Of a DNA stretch of 64,000 bases, positions 1-8,017 are shown piece by piece (the first letter of the stretch is position 1; every line of letters starts with the position of its first letter). The stretch is from JAOAPG01 sp963791575 (GTDB taxonomy: Bacteria > Acidobacteriota > Terriglobia > Terriglobales > Acidobacteriaceae). Below the pieces are notes generated by a model. The model was not told the DNA's origin. It ran no database searches and saw nothing but the letters and a program-made list of their open reading frames with translations. The DNA lies in the NCBI GenBank assembly GCA_963791575.1, contig CAWBSY010000011.1:248001-312000 (forward strand), read 5' to 3'. Position numbers and translations under genes: made by a program.

Positions 1-428
1 AATGTGGCAACTCTCCGTCCGGGGATGGTTCTAATCATCCGCGAAAATCAGTAAAGATTCCCGTTAGGGGAACGAGGCCCGGGCTTGGACGTCGTCTTAA
101 CCGACGACATCTTTCATGCTGCTCGGGTGCGCCGTTCGAGGAAACGAACGTGTGCCAGACTCTCAAAATTTTTTTGCGAAATTCATCCGATAAATTTCAC
201 TCTGCGCTGGTGACATTTTAGGTCTAGGTGTAATATGCAAAAACGACGCGGGACGACGGCACTCACCTCTGCTGCTGTTGCATCAAAACCACCGTGCTCC
301 AATCGCGCGCCGTTAAGGTGGTAGACGATTTCAGATTGTCTTTTTATCTTTAGTTGGACGGAACTTAGTGAGATGCAACTTGCGAATGCCAGACCGGCGC
401 CCCGCGCGTCCGGAATTCAGGAGGAAAG
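1..428. other. Non-coding leader with consecutive hairpins
   Basis: I see no convincing protein gene here. The first 160 bases can form several stem-loops. GTCGTC at 91-96 pairs with GACGAC at 103-108. CGTTCG at 133-138 pairs with CGAACG at 145-150 across an AGGAAA loop, and this stem extends outward to 126-131/151-156 if one C is bulged. A weaker GGATG/CATCC stem lies near 24-41. A run of seven T follows at about 169-175, too far from the stem for a classical terminator. This could be a structured RNA or the 3' region of an upstream transcript; no known RNA family was recognised. Confidence 0.3.
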
Positions 429-858
429 ATGAGATTCGAAGAGACCCTTTATTTGCGTGACGACGACAACGAAGAATTTGGGGACAGCGGCTCCTACAGT
501 GAGTCGTTAGAGGAAGATTACGAAGAAGAAGAAGAGGAAGAAGAAGCCGAGCACCCGGGATCGAGTGGACCGGCCGCAGGTGAGCACGAGGAAGAGGACG
601 AAGAAGAACCAAAACCGGTAGCTGCCAGACCCGCACCGAAGAAAGCAGCGCCCAAAAAAGCGGCCGCCAAGAAATCACCAGCTAAAAAAGCAGCCAGTAA
701 GACTGCTCCCAAAAAACCGGCCAAGGCTGCTCCAAAGAAGGCTGGCAAAAAAGCACGTGAAGAAAGCTAGCAAGAAAGCGGCACCCAAGAAGAAAACGCC
801 TGCCAAGAAAGCCGCCAAGAAGAAGTCATCCAAGAAAAAAGGTGGTCGCCGCCGATAA
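429..858 (+). CDS. Histone H1-like acidic/basic protein (one frameshift)
   Basis: The start ATG at 429 follows AGGAGG at 419-424. The protein has two halves. An N-terminal part of about 55 residues is almost entirely Glu/Asp with Ser. It is followed by a Lys/Ala/Pro tail made of repeated PKKAA/AKK units, as in bacterial histone H1-like DNA-binding proteins. The frame stops at 768-770, but the same Lys/Ala-rich repeats continue in the +1 frame to TAA at 856-858. Skipping one A in the six-A run at 747-752 joins the two parts into about 142 residues ending in RRR. Binding and compacting nucleic acid is inferred from composition only. The acidic head may shield or tune the basic tail. The break is either a homopolymer sequencing error or a real slippage site. 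Confidence 0.6.
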
Positions 859-1077
859 TTTGTTGCAATAACGTACTTAGTTGTCTTGACGAGGCCGCAC
901 CGGACTTTCGTGTGGCCTTATCTTCTTCACTGGTATCGGTCCTTGCTGACAGCAAGCTCTTGGCACAAACTCCTGATTTAGCACCACCGTTGGAAGTTAT
1001 TTCGTCCAGAGGTGGAGAAGCCCGAAAAGTGCTCAACAGCGGCAGAGCTTTCCTGAGCTATTCTTCTTTCCTCCAGC

Positions 1078-1818
1078 TCAGTCGCCGTCTGCGGCCTTCG
1101 CATTCAAAGCATGCGCCACGACTCGGTGATCGCCAGCAGCCCCGCTATAAGGGATAAAGTTCTTGGCCTCTGCACGCTTGGCAAATTGAGAATTTCCGGC
1201 TTCTTCGAAAGCAATGCGATTCAGTAGTTTGGTTGTGGCAATTCTGGCTACATTTTCCAGCCGGCTGCGCACGAGTGTGCCATCTTCTGGATTGTCCACT
1301 CCATCGTTACGGAAACAGGTTGTGACTGTCGTCTCATTAGCGGCTGCCACTCCATTGTGAATGGCGATGGAGACGTGCGGCAGCAGCATCGCTTGCGGCG
1401 CATCCAGGTTGATGGTTATGAAACCTTCTACTCCGCGTTGTGCCAACGCCATCGAATGCTGCTTAAATGACTCAACGGTCTGGCGATGGGTTCCTGTGAC
1501 AAGGAAGTAATCCTGCTCTCGCAGCGATTCTTCAATACCGGCGATCACAATGGCGCCGCGAGCGTCACGAATGTTATCGGTTAGAACCGAAATCAGACGG
1601 CTTCCCTTCCGTACTCGCAAGGAACGCGCGAAGAAATTCGGTTTGTAATTCAGTTCCTCCGCAGCTGCGAAAATGCGATCCCGAGTCCCCTGTGGAATCG
1701 ATTTGGAATAAGACGCATTGTTGAGCACGGCCGAGACGGTACCGGGCGTGAGTCCCACGTGCTCGGCCAGCCGTTTCAGATTTACTGTCCCCGTTTGGTT
1801 TCCATTTCTAAATGACAC
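1078..1818 (-). CDS. LacI-family transcriptional regulator, shortened
   Basis: The start is GTG at 1816-1818, with AAAGGAGAG just upstream on the minus strand. Residues 10-60 form a LacI-type DNA-binding head: a helix-turn-helix with 'VGLTPGTVSAVLNNA' and then the hinge stretch 'AAEELNYKPNFFARSLR'. Residues 70-160 resemble the first half of the periplasmic-binding-like effector domain. At 246 residues it is about 90 shorter than usual LacI members. The last 80 residues do not show the normal second subdomain, so the C-terminus is truncated, rearranged or strongly diverged. It lies 65 bp downstream of a secreted-protein gene on the same strand, with a strong hairpin between them. The effector is unknown. 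Confidence 0.7.
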   Translation of the reverse strand: MSFRNGNQTGTVNLKRLAEHVGLTPGTVSAVLNNASYSKSIPQGTRDRIFAAAEELNYKPNFFARSLRVRKGSRLISVLTDNIRDARGAIVIAGIEESLREQDYFLVTGTHRQTVESFKQHSMALAQRGVEGFITINLDAPQAMLLPHVSIAIHNGVAAANETTVTTCFRNDGVDNPEDGTLVRSRLENVARIATTKLLNRIAFEEAGNSQFAKRAEAKNFIPYSGAAGDHRVVAHALNAKAADGD

Positions 1819-1848
1819 GATTCTCTCCTTTTGCTCGAAGTTTTGAAT

Positions 1849-1876
1849 CGGGAGCGAACCGCTGGGATCGCTCCCG
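1849..1876 (-). terminator. Intergenic hairpin (terminator or attenuator)
   Basis: CGGGAGCGA at 1849-1857 pairs perfectly with TCGCTCCCG at 1868-1876, leaving a 10-base loop. It lies between the stop of the secreted-protein gene and the start of the LacI-type gene, both on the minus strand. No clear T-run follows, so it may reduce read-through or stabilise the upstream mRNA rather than act as a full intrinsic terminator. Confidence 0.45.
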
Positions 1877-1883
1877 AGCGCTG

Positions 1884-2345
1884 CTACTTCACTTGCTGAG
1901 TTGAGATCAGTTTTGCGTCAACTCCGGCTTGCTTGAAGGTTTGAATTGCGACTTCATCCATCTTTCCTTTGGGTGCGGGATAGCGCAACACTAGCCCGAG
2001 TTCATGAACGTAGAGCGCAGTTACAACTCTCTGACCTGCGATTCGTTCAACCACCAATCTGTCCGGCTCTGCAGAATTCGCTTCTGCTGTAGAGGCAGCC
2101 ATCAGCATGAAGCCAGCAGCATTGGGGGCTAACTTCCGCAAAGTTGTAATCGGCGTGGAGCTATTCACATCGATGTTGTATTGGTACTCTCCCGCCGGCA
2201 AAGTGGCGTTCCCGAAGTGTGCCGCGTAGAGAAGAGTGAACTTGCCCGATGCCTCTTGCCCGTGAGCAAAACTTGCGAGTGAACCGACTGTGGCAATTGC
2301 TAATGCCAGTGATTTTGTAAATGTAAGATAACGAGTGATTTTCAT
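1884..2345 (-). CDS. Secreted hypothetical protein
   Basis: This is a 153-residue protein. The N-terminal signal peptide (basic MKITR, hydrophobic stretch to about residue 25) has a likely cleavage site after 'SFAHG'. The mature part contains 'FTLLYAAHFGNATLPAGEYQ', a pattern I associate with small secreted proteins common in Acidobacteriota. Such proteins predict a compact beta fold, but no function is established. GGAGGT lies about 8 bases before the ATG, supporting the start. A 16-bp palindrome and AT-rich promoter-like sequence lie upstream at 2471-2510. A LacI-type regulator follows downstream and might control it (inference). Confidence 0.65.
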   Translation of the reverse strand: MKITRYLTFTKSLALAIATVGSLASFAHGQEASGKFTLLYAAHFGNATLPAGEYQYNIDVNSSTPITTLRKLAPNAAGFMLMAASTAEANSAEPDRLVVERIAGQRVVTALYVHELGLVLRYPAPKGKMDEVAIQTFKQAGVDAKLISTQQVK

Positions 2346-2470
2346 ATCCGACCTCCTGAGTCGAGTGCATAGAAGAAACGCTTCCGGCGACGGCCAGTCA
2401 CGCTGCTTGCTGTGTTGTTCCGGACTACAGGGTCAGGAGAACGATTCGGAAAGACTCTTACGGAAGAGGG

Positions 2471-2486
2471 CGAACTTCAAAGTTCG
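2471..2486. promoter_or_regulatory. 16-bp palindrome in the 2346-2741 intergenic region
   Basis: The 396-base gap between two divergent genes holds a perfect inverted repeat, CGAACTT-CA-AAGTTCG. It sits beside a direct repeat of GGCTATAT and a TATATA stretch at about 2485-2507, which reads as a promoter-like element on the minus strand. It is a plausible operator for the secreted-protein gene, perhaps bound by the nearby LacI-type protein. The assignment is inference. No other feature was seen in the gap. Confidence 0.4.
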
Positions 2487-2741
2487 GCTATATTTGGCTA
2501 TATATAAAGACTGCTACAACGCAGGTTCGGCCTGAATTTAATATGACAGAGCGGCTAAGGGTTGGTCCAATTGAAAAAATCTATTCTCTTGATAGCGCAG
2601 GACCATGCTGCGGACTGTCCGTAACTCGTTGTTTCTGCAAGCAAAATGCTGGGAATAATGCCGGTACTTTTGACGGTGCTGATTTTAGCCTGCTAAACTG
2701 ATGCTTCGTCTGGTCATCCCATAATTACAGAAGGAAGTTTA

Positions 2742-3467
2742 GTGCGCGCAGAAACTCGCCATCAATTAAAACAAGATCGATTCAGCCGGGCTACGATAAA
2801 TGCGGCCGAAGCCACGGTCCATTGGTCCGTTGAACATAAAAACAGGTTGGCCCTATTGGGCGTCCTAGTAGTTCTGGTAGTTGCTGCGGTAATTGGCGGC
2901 TGGTATTACATCAGCGAACAAGATCAAAAGGCGAGTGCTGATCTGGGTCAGGCCGTGCGTACGCTGGACACGCCGGTCCGCCCTGCTGGCATGCCTGCAC
3001 AACCCGAAAACCCCAGTTTTGCTTCCAGCACGGAACGTGCCACCGAAGCCCACAAAGAGTTTCAAGCGATTCTGGATAAGTATCCTCATACTCATGCCAG
3101 CAGCTTCTCCCGGTATTTTCTGGGATTGACCTCGGAGAGCCTCGGCGACCACGGTGCCGCAGAACGCGAGCTGAAAGAAGTTGCATCGGCGCACAACCGT
3201 GATTTGGCTGCTCTGGCCAATTTCGCTTTGGCATCCGTTTATCGCAACACAAATCGCAACAAGGATGCCATTGATCTTTATAAGAAGTTAATGGACAAAC
3301 CTACAACAACAGTCGGGAAGGTTGCCGCGCAGATGGAACTGGGTGCCACGTACGAGGCTGCCGGACAACCACTCGAAGCCAAGCGGATCTATCAGGAAGT
3401 TCAGAAAGAGAATCCGTCAGGCCAGGCATCGCAAATGGCATCGGCGAAGTTGCAGGCCATGAAGTAG
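2742..3467 (+). CDS. Membrane-anchored TPR protein (YfgM-like)
   Basis: This is a 241-residue protein with a GTG start preceded by AAGGAAG at 2731-2737. After about 34 cytoplasmic residues there is one transmembrane helix (about 37-56, 'LALLGVLVVLVVAAVIGGWYY'). A periplasmic region follows with TPR-like helical pairs: 'KEFQAILDKYPHTHASSFSRY', 'AALANFALASVYRNTNRNKDA' and 'AAQMELGATYEAAGQPLEAKR'. The layout matches the YfgM / TPR_21 group, whose E. coli member is an ancillary subunit of the Sec translocon-chaperone network. Here only the architecture is visible; a role in envelope protein quality control is inferred. Confidence 0.7.
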   Translation: MRAETRHQLKQDRFSRATINAAEATVHWSVEHKNRLALLGVLVVLVVAAVIGGWYYISEQDQKASADLGQAVRTLDTPVRPAGMPAQPENPSFASSTERATEAHKEFQAILDKYPHTHASSFSRYFLGLTSESLGDHGAAERELKEVASAHNRDLAALANFALASVYRNTNRNKDAIDLYKKLMDKPTTTVGKVAAQMELGATYEAAGQPLEAKRIYQEVQKENPSGQASQMASAKLQAMK

Positions 3468-3543
3468 ATCGAGCCCCTAATATATATTGAGTTGTCTCTG
3501 CGTTCTTACCACGGAAATTTCTTCTTACGAATGTGAGATTCGA

Positions 3544-4725
3544 ATGCGTAAGCACAGACAGGCTCTGATCCGGGTCATACTTTTCCTGCTGTTAGCAACT
3601 TCTCTTCAAGCACAAACTCCACCGGCGACATCGGACGTTGCGCAACGCCGCTTAGCTCATCTACAACATGGCATCAACGCCAGTGAGTGGTTCGCTCAGG
3701 TCTACGATCCCAAAGGATACGTCAAAGAGCACTTTGAGAGCTGGACCACTGCCCAGGATATTGCGCTCATTAAGTCGATGGGATTCGATCATGTGCGTCT
3801 CAGCGTCAACCCTCAGCCAATGTTTCGTCATGGGCACGCCGATGAAATTCCTGCCGATTATTTGAGCTATCTGGATGCTGCCGTAAAGATGATCCTCGAT
3901 CAGGGTCTCGCAGTTGTCATCGACATCCATCCCGAGAGCGATTTCAAGACCAAGCTCGCCAATGAGGACGACTTCGTCGAACAATTTGCCGATTACTGGC
4001 GGTCATTAGCTCATCATTATTCCACCCTCGATCCCGACCGCGTCTTTTTCGAAATTCTCAACGAACCGGAATTGCGCGACCGCTACCGCTGGTCTGGCAT
4101 TCAGGCCAAGCTCGCGGCTGCGATTCGCGAGGGTGCTCCGCAGCATACGATTATTGCCGCTGGAGCGCGCTACTCAGATGACGACGAGCTGCTTTTCCTT
4201 GCTCCCCTGCCTGATCGCAACGTGATTTATAACTTTCATTTCTACGATCCGCATGTTTTTACCCATCAGGGAGCGAGTTGGGGAGTGAACTATTGGCATT
4301 GGGAAAAGGGTTTAGCGTACCCATCCAACCTTGAATCAGCCGAGAAGACGGCTGCGGAGGTGCCGGATGCGATGAACCGACTCTACGTTCTTCGCTACGG
4401 AATGGAGCATTGGGATGCAGCGCGCATCGACATGGAAATCGATCAGGCTGCACAGTGGGCGAAGCGCTGGAATGTGCCGCTCGTGTGTAATGAATTCGGC
4501 GTATATCGAAAGTCTGCCGACCCGCAAGCCCGCGCTGCCTGGATTCATGATGTGCGAAGCTCGCTGGAACACCATGGAATAGGCTGGGCGATATGGGACT
4601 ACAGTGGAGGCTTCGGCGTGGTCACCAAGCCCAATGGTAAAGCTGTTCCGGATGAAGTCACGCTGAGAGCATTGGGACTTAATTCAACAACGAGTCAGGG
4701 TTCGGCAACGGCTGCCCCACGGTGA
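3544..4725 (+). CDS. Secreted glycoside hydrolase family 5 enzyme
   Basis: I start the protein at the ATG at 3544, because 'MRKHRQALIRVILFLLLATSLQAQ' is a clear signal peptide. The upstream in-frame start at 3487 adds 19 implausible residues. The mature domain is a GH5-type TIM barrel. 'EILNEPE' carries the acid/base Glu174, and 'VCNEFGVYR' carries the nucleophile Glu317. 'DIHPES' and 'FHFYDPHVFTHQG' are further active-site strands. GH5 enzymes cut beta-1,4-linked glucans or mannans by a retaining mechanism; the substrate is not predictable here. Its 3' end overlaps the convergent glycosyltransferase gene by 47 bp. Confidence 0.85.
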   Translation: MRKHRQALIRVILFLLLATSLQAQTPPATSDVAQRRLAHLQHGINASEWFAQVYDPKGYVKEHFESWTTAQDIALIKSMGFDHVRLSVNPQPMFRHGHADEIPADYLSYLDAAVKMILDQGLAVVIDIHPESDFKTKLANEDDFVEQFADYWRSLAHHYSTLDPDRVFFEILNEPELRDRYRWSGIQAKLAAAIREGAPQHTIIAAGARYSDDDELLFLAPLPDRNVIYNFHFYDPHVFTHQGASWGVNYWHWEKGLAYPSNLESAEKTAAEVPDAMNRLYVLRYGMEHWDAARIDMEIDQAAQWAKRWNVPLVCNEFGVYRKSADPQARAAWIHDVRSSLEHHGIGWAIWDYSGGFGVVTKPNGKAVPDEVTLRALGLNSTTSQGSATAAPR

Positions 4726-6283
4726 GTTGGAAGATTGCGATGTTGTTTCCGAAAGAATCAACACTGAGATTGTGGAATTCTTGGAGCCCTTTAAGCTGAT
4801 CTGGTAAGCGGATATTCCATCCTTCTTGAACGACCCAGACTTTCTCTCCGGGTTTTAGTCCAAACGCAACGACCATTTGTTCCCAACTGCGCACGAAATG
4901 TTTTGGGAGTAAACGCGAAGTTCTTCGCGGTGGTCGCAATCATGCGCGATCCCTCGCACTGGGCGCTTATAAAACCTGAAATCGTCCTGTCATAAGAAAC
5001 CATCTCTCGGTCGCAAAGATAGTGCGCAAGCAAGAGCTTGGATTGGAAGTCACTGAAAATCAGTTCCGACTGTGAAACTTGCGTACGAATAAATTTTACC
5101 GATTGATTCATTTGCTCGCTGCTTTGATCAGCGCGAGCTATGTAAGGCTGACGATGAGCCGGAAAGACATTGCACAATCCCACGATCAAAATGGCAGCGA
5201 TGACGGCTTGCCCAGTACGGGACCCAAAAATTCTTACGAGAGCTACACTGATTCCGGCAATCGCGAAAGGGATGAGAAAAGCATCATGACGCGTGCCGCC
5301 ATACGGATATTCCCCAACAAAGCAGCCGCACACGTCAGCACAAATGGCAGCGTGAGCAGAATAGCCAACACTCTGTCGTCAACTGCCGGCTTTTCTGCTT
5401 GATTGTTTCGCGATTGCCTGTCGCGCCAGAGAATGACAATGCCTGCAAAGAAAAGCAGAAATGCCAAATCGCCTATAACCAACTGGCTGAATATGTATTG
5501 GAAAACGCCGCCGGTTCTGGCAAATATAAAGTGCAGCACGTTCATATGGCTGGAATCGAAATAGGAGTTGCGCAGATAAAAATCCTGATTTTGACTAGCG
5601 GCTCCGCTCGACATACCAAGTTTCGCGAGATGCGTCACATACAGTGAGACGGCAATACCAACGCTCCCCGATTGAGCAATTGCCCAAACTAGAAAGACTC
5701 TTTTCTCAGGATGCTGCCGGATCATCCGCAAAATTGTGTAAATGCTGAGAGCCGCTGCAAATAAGAAGGCTGAATAATGCGAAAGCATGGCGAGATAGAG
5801 ACTCAAGGCCGATAGCGCCATCAAACTTGCGGAATTCTTCGCCAACGACTTCTCCAGCAAATACCCAGCGCTGGCGCAGAAAAACAGAAGAAGCGCATAT
5901 TGGCGGACCTCACCCGACAGTGCAATCATGGCCGGAAGAAATGCCAGCAAAATCAAAGCGACGAAGCAAGTCACACGATTAAACATCGTGCCCAGCCATT
6001 TGTAAGCCACCCAGCAAAATGCGGTGCCAGCTATTACCGATGGAAATCGAAGCAGTAGTTCTGAAGTCCCCAGACCGCGTAAAAAGTAGAGTATGAAAAT
6101 CAAAAGTGGAGGATGAGCGAGATTAAGACTGGCCTGGTAAGCGAGCCCCAAAGAAGGTTGGTTGGCCACCATGAAGTGCATGGCCTCGTCCGGATTCAAA
6201 TACGTTCCGCTGGCTGCCCATATGCGGACGATGAAACCGGCGGCTACAATGAGCGCTGCCGGATCTAAGAGCCGACCAGACAT
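4679..6283 (-). CDS. GT39-like membrane glycosyltransferase, two frameshifts
   Basis: Three overlapping frames together make one protein of about 534 residues, the usual size for the family. The first part (6283 to about 5313) has many transmembrane helices, the early acidic motif 'YLNPDEAMHF' and 'HPPLLIF', typical of ArnT/PMT-type (GT39) enzymes that move sugars from polyprenyl-phosphate donors outside the membrane. Adding one base to the C-run at 5312-5315 continues as 'GEYPYGGTRHDAFLIPFAI', a characteristic late motif. Dropping one A in the four-A run of the minus strand near 4900 joins 'FTPK' to 'HFVRSWEQMVVAFGLKPGE'. Both breaks are homopolymer single-base changes, so a sequence error is as likely as a pseudogene. 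Confidence 0.7.
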
Positions 6284-6317
6284 CGCAGTGAACGTTTTGG
6301 ATTTCTTCAGAACTGGA

Positions 6318-6749
6318 TCACCGCGCGCCCAACCACTTCACTGGCATATGAGCGGCAAGCGCATTGGCGAGACGCTCATCTGCGGTGATGAGCTCGGATC
6401 CTCGCGTCCATGCAAGAGCTACATACAAGCTGTCGTAAACCGTCCGATCAAATGTAAGGGCAATGTTGAGAGCTTCGGTTAATAAGTCCTTCGATGGTGT
6501 TGTGGGCAGCCTTTGTTCTCTCAGAGATGAGATAGCACTCTCAGCGGCATTTCGGAGCCACCGTCCTTGTCGAACCGCCTTCCACAGAATATTGCCGAAC
6601 TCAGCCCAGAAAATGTCAGGAACAATGAAGCGTACTTTGTCTTCCGCATAATCCGTTAACAATTGCACCGCTTCATCGACTAATGTCTCGTTCACGGAAG
6701 GAAGAAACCATTTTGCTGCCACACTCGCGTCGACCACAAAGGTATTCAC
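6318..6749 (-). CDS. vapC: VapC-type PIN-domain ribonuclease toxin
   Basis: This is a 143-residue PIN-domain protein. The conserved acidic residues that bind Mg2+ are visible: Asp7 in 'FVVDASVAAKWF', Glu50 in 'DIFWAEFGN', the Asp in 'TVYDSLYVALA', and the late Asp in 'LITADERL'. VapC toxins cut specific RNAs, usually tRNAs, and are held inactive by the partner antitoxin. The start codon overlaps the end of the antitoxin gene by 4 bp, so the two are translationally coupled. Confidence 0.85.
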   Translation of the reverse strand: MNTFVVDASVAAKWFLPSVNETLVDEAVQLLTDYAEDKVRFIVPDIFWAEFGNILWKAVRQGRWLRNAAESAISSLREQRLPTTPSKDLLTEALNIALTFDRTVYDSLYVALAWTRGSELITADERLANALAAHMPVKWLGAR

Positions 6750-6997
6750 CGATCGCGGTCCTGGCGCTGCATCTCTTCGGCAGTCAGGAACGGACCGGCA
6801 TGTTGTGGTTTATGCGAGCGCAATCCCTCTAATTTCTTAAGAAGTTGTTGCCGCCGTTTAAGTTCTTCGGTAGTGGGAAAGTTTTCTTCTAATAAAGAAA
6901 GAACTTCCAAAGAAATGGATTTACGATGCTGCCGAGCATGCTTTCTTAGTGCCTCATAAACTTCTTCAGGTACGTTTTCAACGTATAGGGTTGGCAT
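6746..6997 (-). CDS. vapB: FitA/VapB-type antitoxin
   Basis: This is an 83-residue protein. The N-terminal ribbon-helix-helix region is 'TLYVENVPEEVYEALRKHARQHRKSISLEVLSL', cut here as beta strand, helix, helix, as in FitA-like antitoxins. The charged C-terminal tail would wrap the PIN toxin. It is the first gene of the pair and overlaps the toxin by 4 bp. GCTA-AATTC-TAGC at 7010-7022, just upstream, is a possible operator for autoregulation. Confidence 0.8.
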   Translation of the reverse strand: MPTLYVENVPEEVYEALRKHARQHRKSISLEVLSLLEENFPTTEELKRRQQLLKKLEGLRSHKPQHAGPFLTAEEMQRQDRDR

Positions 6998-7009
6998 AGT
7001 GAAAACCTA

Positions 7010-7022
7010 GCTAAATTCTAGC
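7010..7022. promoter_or_regulatory. Possible VapBC operator
   Basis: A short inverted repeat GCTA-AATTC-TAGC lies 13 bases upstream of the antitoxin start, where ribbon-helix-helix antitoxins usually bind their own promoter. The arms are only 4 bp, so the support is weak. Confidence 0.25.
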
Positions 7023-7198
7023 ACTTTCCAAGTCGACTTACCAAACCATTCACTCAATAGACGATTGGTCCTCTCTTTCTTGACACGACTTCAACCCGCC
7101 CGTTATTCTGACATTCATAGTTTGCTCCCTGAAAGAGTTGCGCCTCTGTGCGTCTTCCGCGGGCCTTCGCGGTATCAGGTGGGGCGTAGGGGATCGCG

Positions 7199-7750
7199 AT
7201 GTTCATCGACATTCATGAATTGGAGCTTCATCCTATTGATTTTCAGGAGGAGTTTCGCCCGGGTGCAATCGACTTGGGAGCAGATTTTCTGCAAAAAACG
7301 CCTTTGCAAACTGCTGGACGGGCTCAGTTAGTTGAGGAGCATCACGGGAAACATGAGAAAATAAAAGACATCCGGCTGGCTGGCAATCTAAAGACCAGCA
7401 TAGAGATGGCTTGTGCAAGATGTCTGGATCCAGTTCTGGAGAAAGTAGATCACGAGTTCGATCTGCTCTATCGTCCGCAAGGAACAGATGCTGGCCGTGA
7501 AGAGATATCTGTAACCTCGGCGGAAGCCGAAATCAGCTATTACCAGGGCGAAGGCTTGTTGCTGGAAGATGCCTTGCGAGAGCAGGTTCTGCTGGCGCTG
7601 CCTTTGAAGGTCATTTGCCGCGAGAACTGCAAAGGGCTTTGCCCGCAATGCGGCAAGAACCTGAACACAGAGCAATGTTCTTGCGCGGAAACAATCGAAG
7701 ACCCCCGCTGGTCAGCTCTGAAAGATATTCGCAGTAAGCTTCAACACTGA
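7199..7750 (+). CDS. yceD: DUF177 / YceD-family protein
   Basis: This is a 183-residue protein. It has the DUF177 signature 'CARCLDPV' (residues about 73-80) and a second Cys cluster, 'CRENCKGLCPQCGKNLN' followed by 'CSC', near the C-terminus. The family sits immediately upstream of rpmF in most bacteria and has been linked to 23S rRNA precursor handling and L32. Here rpmF starts 69 bp downstream, followed by plsX and fabD. The start ATG at 7199 is preceded by a G-rich stretch (GGGG) that may act as a weak ribosome site. Confidence 0.85.
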   Translation: MFIDIHELELHPIDFQEEFRPGAIDLGADFLQKTPLQTAGRAQLVEEHHGKHEKIKDIRLAGNLKTSIEMACARCLDPVLEKVDHEFDLLYRPQGTDAGREEISVTSAEAEISYYQGEGLLLEDALREQVLLALPLKVICRENCKGLCPQCGKNLNTEQCSCAETIEDPRWSALKDIRSKLQH

Positions 7751-7819
7751 TCGGATCTATCGGTCAACTAAACAGAATCTGCCGCACCCGATCGGTTCGG
7801 CTGTAAAGAAGGAATTTAA

Positions 7820-8005
7820 ATGCCTAATCCAAAACGGCGCCACTCTAAGAAGCGCACCAGCACACGACGCGCCCACGATTTTTTGACGGGACCTTCGCTT
7901 TCCGAGTGTCCGAATTGCCACGAGCGCAAACAACCGCATCGCGCTTGTCCGAAATGTGGCCACTACAAAGGCCGCGAAGTTTTGAATGTTGAGGAAAGCA
8001 GCTAG
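7820..8005 (+). CDS. rpmF: Large ribosomal subunit protein bL32
   Basis: This is a 61-residue protein starting 'MPNPKRRHSKKRTSTRRAHD', the standard L32 N-terminus. It has a four-Cys zinc ribbon, 'CPNCHERKQPHRACPKCGHYKG', given here as CxxC...CxxC. The ribosome site AAGGAA lies at about 7808-7813. It is followed after 12 bases by plsX, in the conserved DUF177-rpmF-plsX-fab arrangement. Confidence 0.95.
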   Translation: MPNPKRRHSKKRTSTRRAHDFLTGPSLSECPNCHERKQPHRACPKCGHYKGREVLNVEESS

Positions 8006-8017
8006 CCTTACAATCTC

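Noticed and set aside
1078..1157. Plus-strand reading frame at 912-1157
   Set aside because: It overlaps the LacI-type gene on the opposite strand, lacks a ribosome site and shows no family features.
3487..3543. Upstream start for the GH5 enzyme
   Set aside because: It would place 19 Cys-rich residues before a clear signal peptide; the ATG at 3544 fits better.
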